A stretch of 64,000 nucleotides of DNA from JBFGFX01 sp965232455 (GTDB taxonomy: Bacteria > Pseudomonadota > Gammaproteobacteria > Steroidobacterales > Woeseiaceae). Positions 7,777-16,776 of the stretch are shown piece by piece. Where the stretch lies: the NCBI GenBank assembly GCA_965232455.1, contig OZ246981.1:3162001-3226000 (forward strand). Reading direction: 5' to 3'. The notes beneath the pieces are model-generated. The model had not been told where the DNA came from, searched no databases, and was given only the letters and a program-made list of their open reading frames with translations. Both the position numbers and the translations under genes were made by a program. How positions within the stretch are numbered: position 1 is the first letter of the stretch; each line of letters opens with the position of its first letter.

Positions 7777-9186
7777 CTATTGAACCATTTCGCCTGATTC
7801 GATGACTGCCTTACGCACGACTTCAGTAAAGGCTAATGCTTCCTCTCGGATCTTTGTTTCATCGACCGTGAGCAATTCCCTGTCTTCCATGATGACTCTG
7901 CCGGCAACAATCGAGTGGCGAACGTTAGCTGAGTTTGCCGAGTAGACAAGTGCAGAATAAGGATTGTAAACCGGGACCATATTCGGTGCTTTAGTGTCGA
8001 TAACAATGATATCAGCCAATTTGCCGGCTTCTAATGAACCGATTTCGTCTTCCATATGCAGTGCTTTAGCCGCGCCCATTGTCGCCATATCTATGACTTT
8101 AATTGGTGGCATTGCAGCACGGTCTTTGTTCACGAGTTTATGGACCTTAGCGACCTGGTTGAATTCATCGATGGTACTTAATGTGTTACCCGACATTGGA
8201 CCGTCAGTGCCTAAACCGATGCGGACATCTTGGTCATACATCTCAAGGGCGGGTGATACTCCTTTTGCAGACTTGATATTCGCACTCATGTTGTGCGCGA
8301 CGCCCATATCGGATTTCTTGACCAGTTCAATGTCTGCATCATCGACCAATATCATGTGAGCGCCGACTAAGTTTCTATTTAGTGCGCCAATGCTGGCCAT
8401 ATAGGCCACGGGTGAAAGTCCGCCGGAACGTTCCGCAATTTCTTGTTCTTCGCGATAAGACTCCGCAAGGTGAATCATCACGGGAACGTCATTCTCAAGC
8501 GATAGTTTCGCCAGCTTTTTAAGGGTTTCAGTAGTATTGGTATAAGGGGCATGAGGGGCAAATGCCGGTGTAATTCGAGGGTGATCTTTATACTCGCCAA
8601 TGAAACTTAATGCGTATTTTATGCCTTCCTCTGCGTTTGCAGCATCCGCTACAGGGAACTTAATTACAGTCTGCCCAAGTACTGCGCGCATCCCAATAGC
8701 ATCAACCGTTTTTGCGACCTCATCTTCAAAGTAGTACATATCCGCATAAGTGGTTACGCCGCCCTTTACCATTTCAACATTGCCCAAGTTGGCTCCAATA
8801 CGCACCATATCCCGTGAAACGAGTTTGGCTTCTAATGGGAAAATATAGCGGTGTAAGCGGTCTGGCACATCATCTGCGAGTGAGCGAAACACCGTCATTG
8901 ATACATGAGTGTGAGTATTGATTAGGCCGGGCATGACGATATCGCCATCGGCGTCAAGAATTTTTGCGGCCTGGTATTCATCCGCTAAAGTAGCATCACC
9001 AACCGCAATGATTTTGTTATCTTTCACCACGATGGTGCCGTCGTCATAAACCATTTTATCTTGGTTCATGGTCAACACCATCCCATCGGTAATCATCAAG
9101 TCGGCTTTTTCTGCAGCCGTTGTTGCCATCGAAAACAGGACCAGGCTTGCGATCGTCGCTGTAAACAGTGTTTGTTTAAGTTTCAT
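7777..9186 (-). CDS. Exported amidohydrolase (MTA/SAH deaminase-like)
   Basis: A 469-residue metal-dependent hydrolase of the amidohydrolase superfamily, close to the TrzN/ATZ and 5-methylthioadenosine/S-adenosylhomocysteine deaminase group. It has an N-terminal signal peptide (hydrophobic core LFTATIASLVLFSMATTAAE), which is unusual because relatives are mostly cytoplasmic. Metal ligands are visible: NTHTHVSM near residue 90, MIHLAES, GAHMILVDD, and the late aspartate in GLGTDGPMSGN. The C-terminal AGKLADIIVID is the beta-sandwich closing strand of the family. Base composition is clearly lower in GC than the flanking housekeeping genes. It lies 71 bp after the aldose epimerase in the same direction. 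The substrate is unknown; deamination or chlorohydrolysis of a purine or triazine-like compound is the family expectation. Confidence 0.85.
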   Translation of the reverse strand: MKLKQTLFTATIASLVLFSMATTAAEKADLMITDGMVLTMNQDKMVYDDGTIVVKDNKIIAVGDATLADEYQAAKILDADGDIVMPGLINTHTHVSMTVFRSLADDVPDRLHRYIFPLEAKLVSRDMVRIGANLGNVEMVKGGVTTYADMYYFEDEVAKTVDAIGMRAVLGQTVIKFPVADAANAEEGIKYALSFIGEYKDHPRITPAFAPHAPYTNTTETLKKLAKLSLENDVPVMIHLAESYREEQEIAERSGGLSPVAYMASIGALNRNLVGAHMILVDDADIELVKKSDMGVAHNMSANIKSAKGVSPALEMYDQDVRIGLGTDGPMSGNTLSTIDEFNQVAKVHKLVNKDRAAMPPIKVIDMATMGAAKALHMEDEIGSLEAGKLADIIVIDTKAPNMVPVYNPYSALVYSANSANVRHSIVAGRVIMEDRELLTVDETKIREEALAFTEVVRKAVIESGEMVQ

Positions 9187-9257
9187 ATTAAAACCTTTTC
9201 AGGCAGGTGACGGTTCCGTCGATTATTGCCGGTACCTCTCCAGTGTCGCAGTGACGC

Positions 9258-10322
9258 TCAGCCGGCCGCTATAAAGCGGTAGCGCGTCGTCTGCGAATAG
9301 CGCTCGCCCGGCGCAAGCAGCGTGCCGGGAAAGGCGGGTTGATTGGGTGTATCGGGAAAATGCTGGGGCTCGAGGCACAGGCCGCGATGCGGCGCGAACG
9401 GCGGGCCAAGTTTCTGCCCGCCGTATACCTGAAGGCCGGGGCAGCTTGTCGTCATCCGCAGGCAAAGATCGCCGTTCGGGCTCTCAAGCTCGGCACGACC
9501 GCCGGATTCGCCCAGAACGTAGTTGAAGTCCATACCGCCGGTGCGCACGACAAGCGGGTGCCGCGACCCGATGACGTCACGCAGCGCCGCTGGCTGGCGC
9601 AGATCCAGTCCGGATCCGGTGACATCGAGGAAATCGCCGGTCGGCAGCAATTCGTCGTTGACCTGCAGGATTTGCCGACTGGCAACCTGCAAGCGATGTC
9701 CGAGCACGTCGGCACCGCCAGCCGCGAGATTGAAATAGGCGTGGTTGGTCATGTTTACGTGTGTCGGCCGGTCGGTTTCAGCTTCCAGCCGGATCACGAG
9801 CTCGCGTTCATCCGTCCAGCGGTATGTAACGATCGCCTCGAGCGTTCCGGGGTAGCCCTGGTCGCCATCCGCTGACCGCAACCGAAACCGCCCCGTATCG
9901 TCCGGGACCGCCGCATCGATTGACCAGAGCCTGTGGTGAAAGCCGCCCGCACCGCCGTGCAGGTGGTTTTCCCCCTCGTTGGCATCGAGCGGATAGTCAA
10001 CACCACCGAGGTTGAAGTGTGCACAGGCAATGCGGTTGCAGGTACGCCCGACGGTCGCGCCCATGAAGTAAGGGTCGGTCAGGTAACCCGCGCAATCTTC
10101 ATAACCGAGAATCACGTTGCGTATGCCGTCCGGCAGCTGCAGTTCGATGCGTGTCAACCGAGCGCCGAAATTCAGCAGCGTGACGCGGTCGCCGCGGGCA
10201 TTTTGCAGTACCCGCTCTGCCAGGCTGTCCGCCGCTATCGTGTCGATTACCGGGTGCCGCGATTCGCTGCAGGCAGCACAGCTGGCGCGCTGTGCGCGAC
10301 GGTCTGGATTTCGCCGCGTCAT
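9258..10322 (-). CDS. galM: Aldose 1-epimerase (galactose mutarotase)
   Basis: A 354-residue mutarotase of the GalM family, which interconverts alpha and beta anomers of aldoses. Family signatures are GATVGRTCNRIA, GENHLHGGAGGFHHRLW with the active-site histidine, THVNMTNHAYFNLAAGG with the second histidine, and the C-terminal CLEPQHFPDTPNQPAFP carrying the catalytic glutamate region. The first 25 residues (from the only in-frame ATG at 10322) are basic and not typical of the family, so the true start may be a little downstream. Base composition is GC-rich, unlike its neighbours on both sides. In this cluster it would prepare sugars for an anomer-specific step. Confidence 0.9.
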   Translation of the reverse strand: MTRRNPDRRAQRASCAACSESRHPVIDTIAADSLAERVLQNARGDRVTLLNFGARLTRIELQLPDGIRNVILGYEDCAGYLTDPYFMGATVGRTCNRIACAHFNLGGVDYPLDANEGENHLHGGAGGFHHRLWSIDAAVPDDTGRFRLRSADGDQGYPGTLEAIVTYRWTDERELVIRLEAETDRPTHVNMTNHAYFNLAAGGADVLGHRLQVASRQILQVNDELLPTGDFLDVTGSGLDLRQPAALRDVIGSRHPLVVRTGGMDFNYVLGESGGRAELESPNGDLCLRMTTSCPGLQVYGGQKLGPPFAPHRGLCLEPQHFPDTPNQPAFPGTLLAPGERYSQTTRYRFIAAG

Positions 10323-10477
10323 CGGAGGTACCTGTACAGATTACGATGCCCGCTCACGAGATGCTCAGGGCTTCGTCCGGGCCCGTTACCCGGGTGCGGC
10401 ATGCCGTCTGCAAAGCGATTCACCGTTCGGTTCTATTGTTAATCAACTGACCTGTTTGACTGTGGACACTCCCTTAA

Positions 10478-11278
10478 CTATTCGAAAGCTTTACCGCCGG
10501 TTGCAGCCCACCACACGGCGCCCAAAATATGTTGTCTATACCAAGGCTCATCATACGATCCTTCTGGATGTCCCAATCCCGTATGAAAAGACCGCCCACC
10601 CTCAAAGTCTTCCTGATACCAGGCGATTGGATGATAGTCTGGCATTTTCCCACCGGGAAAGGTGGTTTCATCAACAGCCAAAGCAACTTCAATATTGTCT
10701 GAGAGTTCTAAATAGTTGTACCACTCTTCAGTAACGACCCATCTCTTCGGTATATGGGAGGTTGCTGGATGATTCGGCTTTTCATTATTGACAATCGCCG
10801 TCCAAATGCCTGGATTGGGATGACGGTTCCACACACCACCAACCAGTTTTACGTACCATGGCCATTCCATCATTGTGAACGAGGCTGAGTGAATCGCTAC
10901 AAAATTTCCTCCTTGATGAATGTAAGCTTGTAGCGCTCTTCTTTGACTATCATTGAGAATATCTCCGGATGTATTCATGAATACAATTACATCCATCCTA
11001 TTAAGCTGTTCTTGATCGTCAAAGAAGTCAGACTGTTCCGTCCAGGTCAGACCAAAGTGATTGTCCTGGCTTAACTCCTTGAACATCTGCACTCCACTCG
11101 GGACTGAAAGGTGCTGATAGTCCAGAGATTTCGTAAACAAAAGAACCTGGAACTGTTCCTGATTCTGCTGCAAACGTTGTGCGTACGAATTGGCGCTAAC
11201 GATTAGAAATAACCCAATCAGAATAGCCGTTACTCTTTCGGACATGGCTTTTTCGATCAATTTCTTTTGAATCATCAT
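10478..11278 (-). CDS. Exported ThuA-like domain protein
   Basis: A 266-residue protein with one ThuA-like (trehalose-utilisation, class I glutamine-amidotransferase-like) domain. Visible landmarks are VLLFTKSLDYQHLSV, DVIVFMNTSGDIL, GGNFVAIHSAS at the nucleophile-elbow position, PNPGIW, and GGRSFHTGLGHPEGSY near the end. Downstream of a second possible start at 11245 is a signal peptide (MSERVTAILIGLFLIVSANSYA), so the protein is periplasmic. It begins 6 bp after the RCC1-repeat gene, so the two are almost certainly cotranscribed. ThuA-domain proteins are linked genetically to trehalose and other disaccharide use and often sit beside DUF1080 and Gfo/Idh/MocA genes, as here. Low GC. Confidence 0.85.
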   Translation of the reverse strand: MMIQKKLIEKAMSERVTAILIGLFLIVSANSYAQRLQQNQEQFQVLLFTKSLDYQHLSVPSGVQMFKELSQDNHFGLTWTEQSDFFDDQEQLNRMDVIVFMNTSGDILNDSQRRALQAYIHQGGNFVAIHSASFTMMEWPWYVKLVGGVWNRHPNPGIWTAIVNNEKPNHPATSHIPKRWVVTEEWYNYLELSDNIEVALAVDETTFPGGKMPDYHPIAWYQEDFEGGRSFHTGLGHPEGSYDEPWYRQHILGAVWWAATGGKAFE

Positions 11279-11284
11279 AATAGT

Positions 11285-12442
11285 TTAGTCCAGCACAAAT
11301 TCGGTTGGAGTCAGTTTATTATCGGATGATCGTGTTCCAAGCTTTCCTGCGTTGCCATCTCCCCAACAGTAAAGTTCATCGTTTGAAGAAATTCCACATG
11401 TATGATCATTGCCGATCGTTAATTCTCTAAAACTCCGGTCAGTTGATACAGCTGTAGGTTCGACTCGCATTGTCGTTGTACCATCGCCCAATTGCCCTGA
11501 TCCATTTCTTCCCCAACAATACGCCTTACCATCAGTTGCAATCCCACAGGTTTGAAAAACCCCAGTAGCAATTGACGAAAAAGAGATATTCCCTTTTACT
11601 TCTCTTGGTGTCTTCAGATTCTCAATAACTCCTAAACTATCTGTAGAACCGATACCTAATTTGCCGTATCTGCCGCGCCCCCAACAGACCGCTTTACCCG
11701 TCTTACTTATGGCACAAACATGATCAAGGCCAACGCTGATTGAGTTTGGTTTAAAACTAAACTCACCGGCCACAAGCCCTGGAGTGAGCTTTCTCCAAAG
11801 TTTGACCTCTCCCTGCCCCAATAAATTGCCAAAATCACTTGCCCCCCAACAATAGGCATCCCCATTTGTCGTTATGCCACATGTGGTTGCCGATCCGGCG
11901 TCTATTGAGCTAAATGCAAGTCCACCAGAAACGGATACAGGTACCGGAGAACTATCGGTTGAATTATTCCCGAGAATTCCATCCTCTCCTCTTCCCCAGC
12001 AGAAAGCGTCCCCATCGGTAGTTAGCCCACAGGTATGAGCTAGCCCGGAATTGACCGATTCAAAAGATAAGCCACCGGATACCGCTGTTGGAATAATGCT
12101 GTTTTCAGAAGAGCCGTTTCCGAGCCTTCCATATCTGCCCCGCCCCCAACAATAAGCATCGTTGTCAACTGTAACTCCACAGGTATGATCCCAACCAACA
12201 CTGATTGACGTGAATTTATGATCTCCGGAAACGGCAACGGGAATCATGCTGGACGCTGTAGAATCGTTCCCCAGCTGACCTACCGAATTGTCTCCCCAAC
12301 AATAAGCCTCTCCAGTGGGTTTTAGTATGCAAGTGTGATTCTCGCCGGCGCTTAGAGTTTCTGCATAAGCTGGAACAGAAGCGATGACTAATACCAACGA
12401 TGAGACTACGAATAAGTCACTTTTGCTAAGTGTGGTGTTCAT
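11285..12442 (-). CDS. Secreted RCC1-repeat (seven-bladed) protein
   Basis: A 385-residue protein made of seven RCC1-like repeats after a signal peptide (cleavage near ASVPAYA|ETL, residue 27). Each repeat carries YCWG or a variant followed by GxLG, for example AYCWGRGRYGRLGNG, AFCWGRGEDGILG, AYCWGRNGSGQLGDG and LYCWGDGNAGKLG, and most repeats have HTCG before it. Seven repeats is the number needed for one closed RCC1 propeller. Two cysteines per repeat in a periplasmic or extracellular protein suggest disulfides in the blades. The role is unknown; eukaryotic RCC1 is a nucleotide-exchange factor, which is not implied here. It precedes the ThuA-like gene by 6 bp. Low GC. Confidence 0.85.
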   Translation of the reverse strand: MNTTLSKSDLFVVSSLVLVIASVPAYAETLSAGENHTCILKPTGEAYCWGDNSVGQLGNDSTASSMIPVAVSGDHKFTSISVGWDHTCGVTVDNDAYCWGRGRYGRLGNGSSENSIIPTAVSGGLSFESVNSGLAHTCGLTTDGDAFCWGRGEDGILGNNSTDSSPVPVSVSGGLAFSSIDAGSATTCGITTNGDAYCWGASDFGNLLGQGEVKLWRKLTPGLVAGEFSFKPNSISVGLDHVCAISKTGKAVCWGRGRYGKLGIGSTDSLGVIENLKTPREVKGNISFSSIATGVFQTCGIATDGKAYCWGRNGSGQLGDGTTTMRVEPTAVSTDRSFRELTIGNDHTCGISSNDELYCWGDGNAGKLGTRSSDNKLTPTEFVLD

Positions 12443-12768
12443 AGTGGTAGGTTTCTGTGTTTGAATTAATGATTAAGTAGAAAGATCTTCATCATAACTA
12501 CATCAATTACCAGGTCTCCCGATCCAGGCTGCACGCCATCCTGAGGCGCAACTAGCAATTGGTGCCGGCTTTACGCTGGCCGACGGATAGGAAATTTCAT
12601 CGCGTCGTTTGAATCCTGGAGAACGAAAAAAGGCCTTTAGACTCTGATGCAGAGGCCAAACAGGCAGCCGCTGTGCGTAGCTCATGTCAACGCGGTATGC
12701 GTTTTTGGCTGCGCCTGCGGATTCGCCTGGTGGTTCGGTTGGCGGTCGACGATTCACCTCTCTAATTG
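12443..12768. other. Intergenic region, 326 bp
   Basis: Contains the upstream region of the RCC1-repeat gene and the end of the ThuA-DUF1080 gene, both on the minus strand. An 84-codon minus-strand frame (12503-12757) has no family features and I do not consider it a gene. No convincing terminator or promoter was found. Confidence 0.4.
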
Positions 12769-14256
12769 TTAATCCGGCAAAAGACGAATCATCGGATTCC
12801 GGAAGTAAACACGGCTGTCGGAGCCCACCGATTCCAGGCCGATGGTGCCCCGGTTGAGTCTGCCCGATCCACGTACATCCGCGGGTTCGGTGAATTCGTT
12901 GACGGTCTCACCGTTCACTTTTACCGTGACTTTTTTCCCGTCAACCTTGATGTGATAGTTGAACCATTCCTCATCGGCGTGTGCAGCGGTCCGCACCTCG
13001 CTCGCCCCAACCAGGCTGCCGGTCCTGCCCTCACCGGTGCGGCTGGCGTTTATCTGTGCTTCATATCCGTAAGCAGGAGTCCCGTCTTCTTCGTAACGGG
13101 TATGGAAGAAAATCCCTGAAGCCGACCCAGGGTCGGTATAGACGTCAACCTTGAATTCAAAATTCCTGAAGTATCCGCCAGCGATCTCACCGTCATAGAA
13201 CAGATTTCTACGATCTCCCTCGACGACCAGGGTGTCGTCGTCAATTCGGAAGGATTCTCCGGCCGTTCGGTTGTCGATGGTCGGCCAGGTCATTTGCCTG
13301 CCGTACCAGGTACGAGACCTCCAATCCACGGCGCCGCCGCTTTCGATCCAACCGTTGAGCGTATCGTCCATGAGAGAGATCCATCCAAGACCACGTTCTC
13401 CTTCGTATCCCGGGGCTGGCGAACCATCTTCTTCGAGTTTTCCTGCTGCCCAGAGCACGCCCGATGCAACAAGATTCAAATTCGCATCCGAGCCCATCGA
13501 ATCGTTGTGGTGTCCCAGTGAACTGCTGAAAACCCGGACGCCCTCGTATTCGTGAATCCAGGCCGTCTCGGAATAGGAGTTTGTCTCCACCGAGTAGGCG
13601 TAAGACAGCGGCGTGACGTCATCTTGTAAATCAACGATCAGGTATAACTCGCCTGCCGGCGTCCGCCAGGAGCGAGGATAGTTCGTCATGATCGGGTGAT
13701 TCGGTTCCAGAACCTCGATCGTGTAGGGCGACGTATTGGGATGATCTTCCTTCTCGTGAACGTATGAAACAGCGCCGGTGAATTCCCACCAGGCATCCGC
13801 TGCACCTCCCCTTGCATATTGATAGAGATGGATAGGGCAGTGAAGCATGACGGCAGGCAGCTGATGCTTGACGTGCTCGGCGATGATTCCTCTTACATAG
13901 GCTTCGTCCTTTACTTGAAGATTGCAGTGGTTGTAGATGACAACGTCGAACTCAGCCGCCCAGTCTTCCTCCAAATGACGGGAGAAGAAGAAATCGGTTG
14001 ATTCCATGGTAAGCGTATCCGCGCCTTCGTAGTCCGTTGTAATCTCAACGTTCGAAAGTCGTTCGCGTAGACCCTTCTCGATCTGGTCTTTTTGCGTTGC
14101 GTAATCGTGCCAGGGTCCTCCGCCGGTGATCATCAGGATCTTCAATGGATCTGCGTTCTGCGCTCCGGCGTACTGAGACAGGCTGCCAGAAAAAAGTAAC
14201 GTCAAAACAGCAAGGAGTACTGAAACAGAGAGGAGTATTTTTCTAGTTACACTCAT
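12769..14256 (-). CDS. ThuA-like domain fused to DUF1080 (3-keto-disaccharide hydrolase-like) domain, exported
   Basis: A 495-residue two-domain exported protein. A signal peptide covers residues 1-32 (ending QYAGAQ). Residues about 38-270 are a ThuA-like domain: ILMITGGGPWHDYATQ, DVVIYNHCNLQ, PAVMLHCPIHLYQY, and RVFSSSLGHHNDSM. Residues about 290-492 are a DUF1080 (3-keto-disaccharide hydrolase) concanavalin-like domain with FEFKVDVYTDPGSASGIFFH, GYEAQI, WFNYHIKVDGKKVTVKVNGE and the ending GTIGLESVGSDSRVYFRN. DUF1080 proteins are known to cleave 3-keto-glycosides. Both functions on one chain fit a periplasmic glycoside pathway. It follows the PQQ dehydrogenase gene by 154 bp. Confidence 0.85.
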   Translation of the reverse strand: MSVTRKILLSVSVLLAVLTLLFSGSLSQYAGAQNADPLKILMITGGGPWHDYATQKDQIEKGLRERLSNVEITTDYEGADTLTMESTDFFFSRHLEEDWAAEFDVVIYNHCNLQVKDEAYVRGIIAEHVKHQLPAVMLHCPIHLYQYARGGAADAWWEFTGAVSYVHEKEDHPNTSPYTIEVLEPNHPIMTNYPRSWRTPAGELYLIVDLQDDVTPLSYAYSVETNSYSETAWIHEYEGVRVFSSSLGHHNDSMGSDANLNLVASGVLWAAGKLEEDGSPAPGYEGERGLGWISLMDDTLNGWIESGGAVDWRSRTWYGRQMTWPTIDNRTAGESFRIDDDTLVVEGDRRNLFYDGEIAGGYFRNFEFKVDVYTDPGSASGIFFHTRYEEDGTPAYGYEAQINASRTGEGRTGSLVGASEVRTAAHADEEWFNYHIKVDGKKVTVKVNGETVNEFTEPADVRGSGRLNRGTIGLESVGSDSRVYFRNPMIRLLPD

Positions 14257-14410
14257 AATCGTATCCTTTGATTAGATGCACGATTTTTGTCTCGCAGATT
14301 GAGCCACATCAGGCCGACACTGCTGCAACTGAACCGAAACCCAATGAGCCGGCCAGCGTACTTTTTACTGCCGCGACTTGATTGTCAGTATTTGAAAATC
14401 CCGCTTACTT

Positions 14411-16723
14411 TTATTGAATTTCTGATTCTGGCAGAGCAAATACATGAAGCGTCCTTCCAATAGGCCCTGTTACAGGCGAACGAAAACGACCGCCGCCGCC
14501 GCCTGCTACAATCGCAACATATTGTCTTCCATCAATCTCGTAAGTGGAGGGACTCGAAAAGCCAGGGGCATCCATTTCGAATTCCCACAAGAGCTCGCCG
14601 TTGGTTTTATCAAATGCTCTGAACCGGCTATCTTCTGTTGCCCCTATGAAAATCACACCGCCTTTGGTAACAGCCATTCCGCCAAAGTTTTCAACACCGG
14701 TGTTTCGAATGCCCATTTCTACCAGTCCGGGATATTCTCCGAGTGGGACCGACCACAGAATGTCACCCTTCGCAACATCTACCGCAACGAGTTTCCCCCA
14801 TGGCGGCTTAATCGCGTGATATCCCATATGGTCTGTAAAATAGTCCAACGCAGCAATGTACTGCGGTGTGGATGTGGACCAGGCAAGCTCGCCCTCTCCG
14901 CCGCTCCACGTCAAAGTCTCATCGCTTAGATCGATTTCTGAGGTAGATGCAGCTTCACCAGGCTCACTTTGAAGAAACGCGACCAGGTAATCCAATTCAT
15001 CGTCTTGAAAGTACTGGAATGCCGGCATCGCATTTCTACCCTGAGTGATGATCTCTTTCAGAGCGTCGTCGCTATACGCCATGTTGTCCAGAGCCACGCC
15101 GGTTGCGCCTTGTCTTTCAGCTCCGTGACAAGCTGCACATTGCCCGTTGTATATTGTTTTGCCTCGCTGCAGATCCGACATATCGACAAATTGATCAGGT
15201 TGCATCGGGACCAGCGTCAAAATAAACGGAAAGTCATTCACGTTTACGTAGGCTATATTCGTCTCCGGATCGAAAGCCGGACCCCCCCATTCACTTCCTC
15301 CATGAATGCCCGGCTGGACAATGGTTCCTTCTATACTTGGAGGCGTATACATCGGTCCTGGTTTTAGCTTCTTAAACTGCTCCAGGGCGGATGCATGAGA
15401 CTCAGGTGTGATGGTCGTTAAATCAGACTCATAGAATGACGTACGTACCAGAGGATCTGGTTTTAACGGCCACGGTTGTGTTGGATATGGAACTTCACCG
15501 GGTGCGGCATCCGTCGGTACCGGTTTCTCGACGATGGGGAACAGCGAATCGCCCGTATCCCGGTCAAATATAAAGACTTTACCCTGCTTGCCCGTTTGGA
15601 CGACCACATCCTGTTCTGTCCCGTTTTCCTTGGTAATCGTCGCTAACATCGGTGCAGGAGCGATATCATAATCCCAAATATCGTGGTGAATGGTTTGAAA
15701 ATACCACTGCAACTCTCCTGTCGTTGCATCAATGGCCAACACGGAATTGGAATAGAGATTCCTACCAGGTCTGGTTCCCCCATTACCGTGGATCCCTCCG
15801 GTGACTGCACCCGTAGCGCCAAATACCCAGCCTCTTTCTTCATCTACGGTGAATCCGCCCCACGAGTTGGCGCCACCATAATGCATATTCTCTTCCCACT
15901 CCGTGGTCTCATACCCGGGCTGGCCTTTCAGAGGAATGGTGTGAAATCGCCATTTGAATTCCCCGGTCAATGCGTCAAACGCACGGATATTGCCGGGAGG
16001 CTCTTCTCTGTTTTCGAATACGTTGGAATCTACAATTAGGAAGTTCTTGTACGTTACAGGAGGCGAGTTGTTGGTCAGTTTGTCACGCACCAAATGAGCA
16101 GGCCAAACATGATTTTCCGCTAGATCAAGACCTCCGCCATCGGCAAACGACTCGATAAGCGTTCCGTCATCCGGGTTAACGGCCCAAATGACGTCTTTTG
16201 CCAAATGAAAAATCCTGGCATTCTCGCCATTTTCATCTTCCCAATACACCTCAGCCCGCTGAATTCCTGAAGGGAAGTCGTCTCCCCGGCGATCATGCTC
16301 AGAAGGATCAAACAACCAAAGCTCCTCACCGGTTACGGCATTCAGCGCTACCAGGTTCAATTCAGGGTCAGCAAAATACATCACTCCTTCAATGATAATC
16401 GGGTTCGACTCCATACCCGGCCCGACAAGCTCCCTTGTGTCGTACGTCCAGACCTCTTCCAGCAACTGAACGTTTTCGGGCGTAATTTGGCTTAGAGTAG
16501 AATATGCGGTTCCTTCCTGATCGCCACGATAAGTCGCCCAATCGACGAAGTTATTCAGTCTGTTTCTCTCACCAGTTTTCTGAACAGTCCTCTGAACAGT
16601 GGAACTCGCGCTTTCCTGAACAGCGGCGCTCGTTTGGTCCGACGTATCACTACTTTCGCAGCCGAACGTTATCAGCAAAGAAAGGAAGATCAGGGGAGAG
16701 AATAGGTAGCGTTGTTTTTTCAT
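14411..16723 (-). CDS. PQQ-dependent dehydrogenase with inserted cytochrome c domain, lipoprotein
   Basis: A 770-residue quinoprotein dehydrogenase. The lipobox LITFGC puts the acylated cysteine at residue 22, so it is probably anchored to a membrane on the periplasmic side. Eight-bladed PQQ-propeller features are visible: WATYRGDQEGTAYSTLSQI near residue 63, ALNAVTGEELWLFDP, FDALTGEFKWRFH, GTRPGRNLYSNSVLAID, WDYDIAPAPML and AFDKTNGELLWEFEM. A class I cytochrome c module is inserted before the last blades: CAACH at about residues 528-532, with a likely axial methionine in NAMPAF at about 567. It would oxidise an alcohol or sugar and pass electrons through the haem to the respiratory chain. 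No PQQ synthesis genes are in the window. It starts 53 bp after the Gfo/Idh/MocA gene, so an operon is likely. Confidence 0.9.
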   Translation of the reverse strand: MKKQRYLFSPLIFLSLLITFGCESSDTSDQTSAAVQESASSTVQRTVQKTGERNRLNNFVDWATYRGDQEGTAYSTLSQITPENVQLLEEVWTYDTRELVGPGMESNPIIIEGVMYFADPELNLVALNAVTGEELWLFDPSEHDRRGDDFPSGIQRAEVYWEDENGENARIFHLAKDVIWAVNPDDGTLIESFADGGGLDLAENHVWPAHLVRDKLTNNSPPVTYKNFLIVDSNVFENREEPPGNIRAFDALTGEFKWRFHTIPLKGQPGYETTEWEENMHYGGANSWGGFTVDEERGWVFGATGAVTGGIHGNGGTRPGRNLYSNSVLAIDATTGELQWYFQTIHHDIWDYDIAPAPMLATITKENGTEQDVVVQTGKQGKVFIFDRDTGDSLFPIVEKPVPTDAAPGEVPYPTQPWPLKPDPLVRTSFYESDLTTITPESHASALEQFKKLKPGPMYTPPSIEGTIVQPGIHGGSEWGGPAFDPETNIAYVNVNDFPFILTLVPMQPDQFVDMSDLQRGKTIYNGQCAACHGAERQGATGVALDNMAYSDDALKEIITQGRNAMPAFQYFQDDELDYLVAFLQSEPGEAASTSEIDLSDETLTWSGGEGELAWSTSTPQYIAALDYFTDHMGYHAIKPPWGKLVAVDVAKGDILWSVPLGEYPGLVEMGIRNTGVENFGGMAVTKGGVIFIGATEDSRFRAFDKTNGELLWEFEMDAPGFSSPSTYEIDGRQYVAIVAGGGGGRFRSPVTGPIGRTLHVFALPESEIQ

Positions 16724-16776
16724 CGGTTCGCGGCCTCGTTCCGTTTACATTCGAGTCTAAAGATATTCCTATCTTC

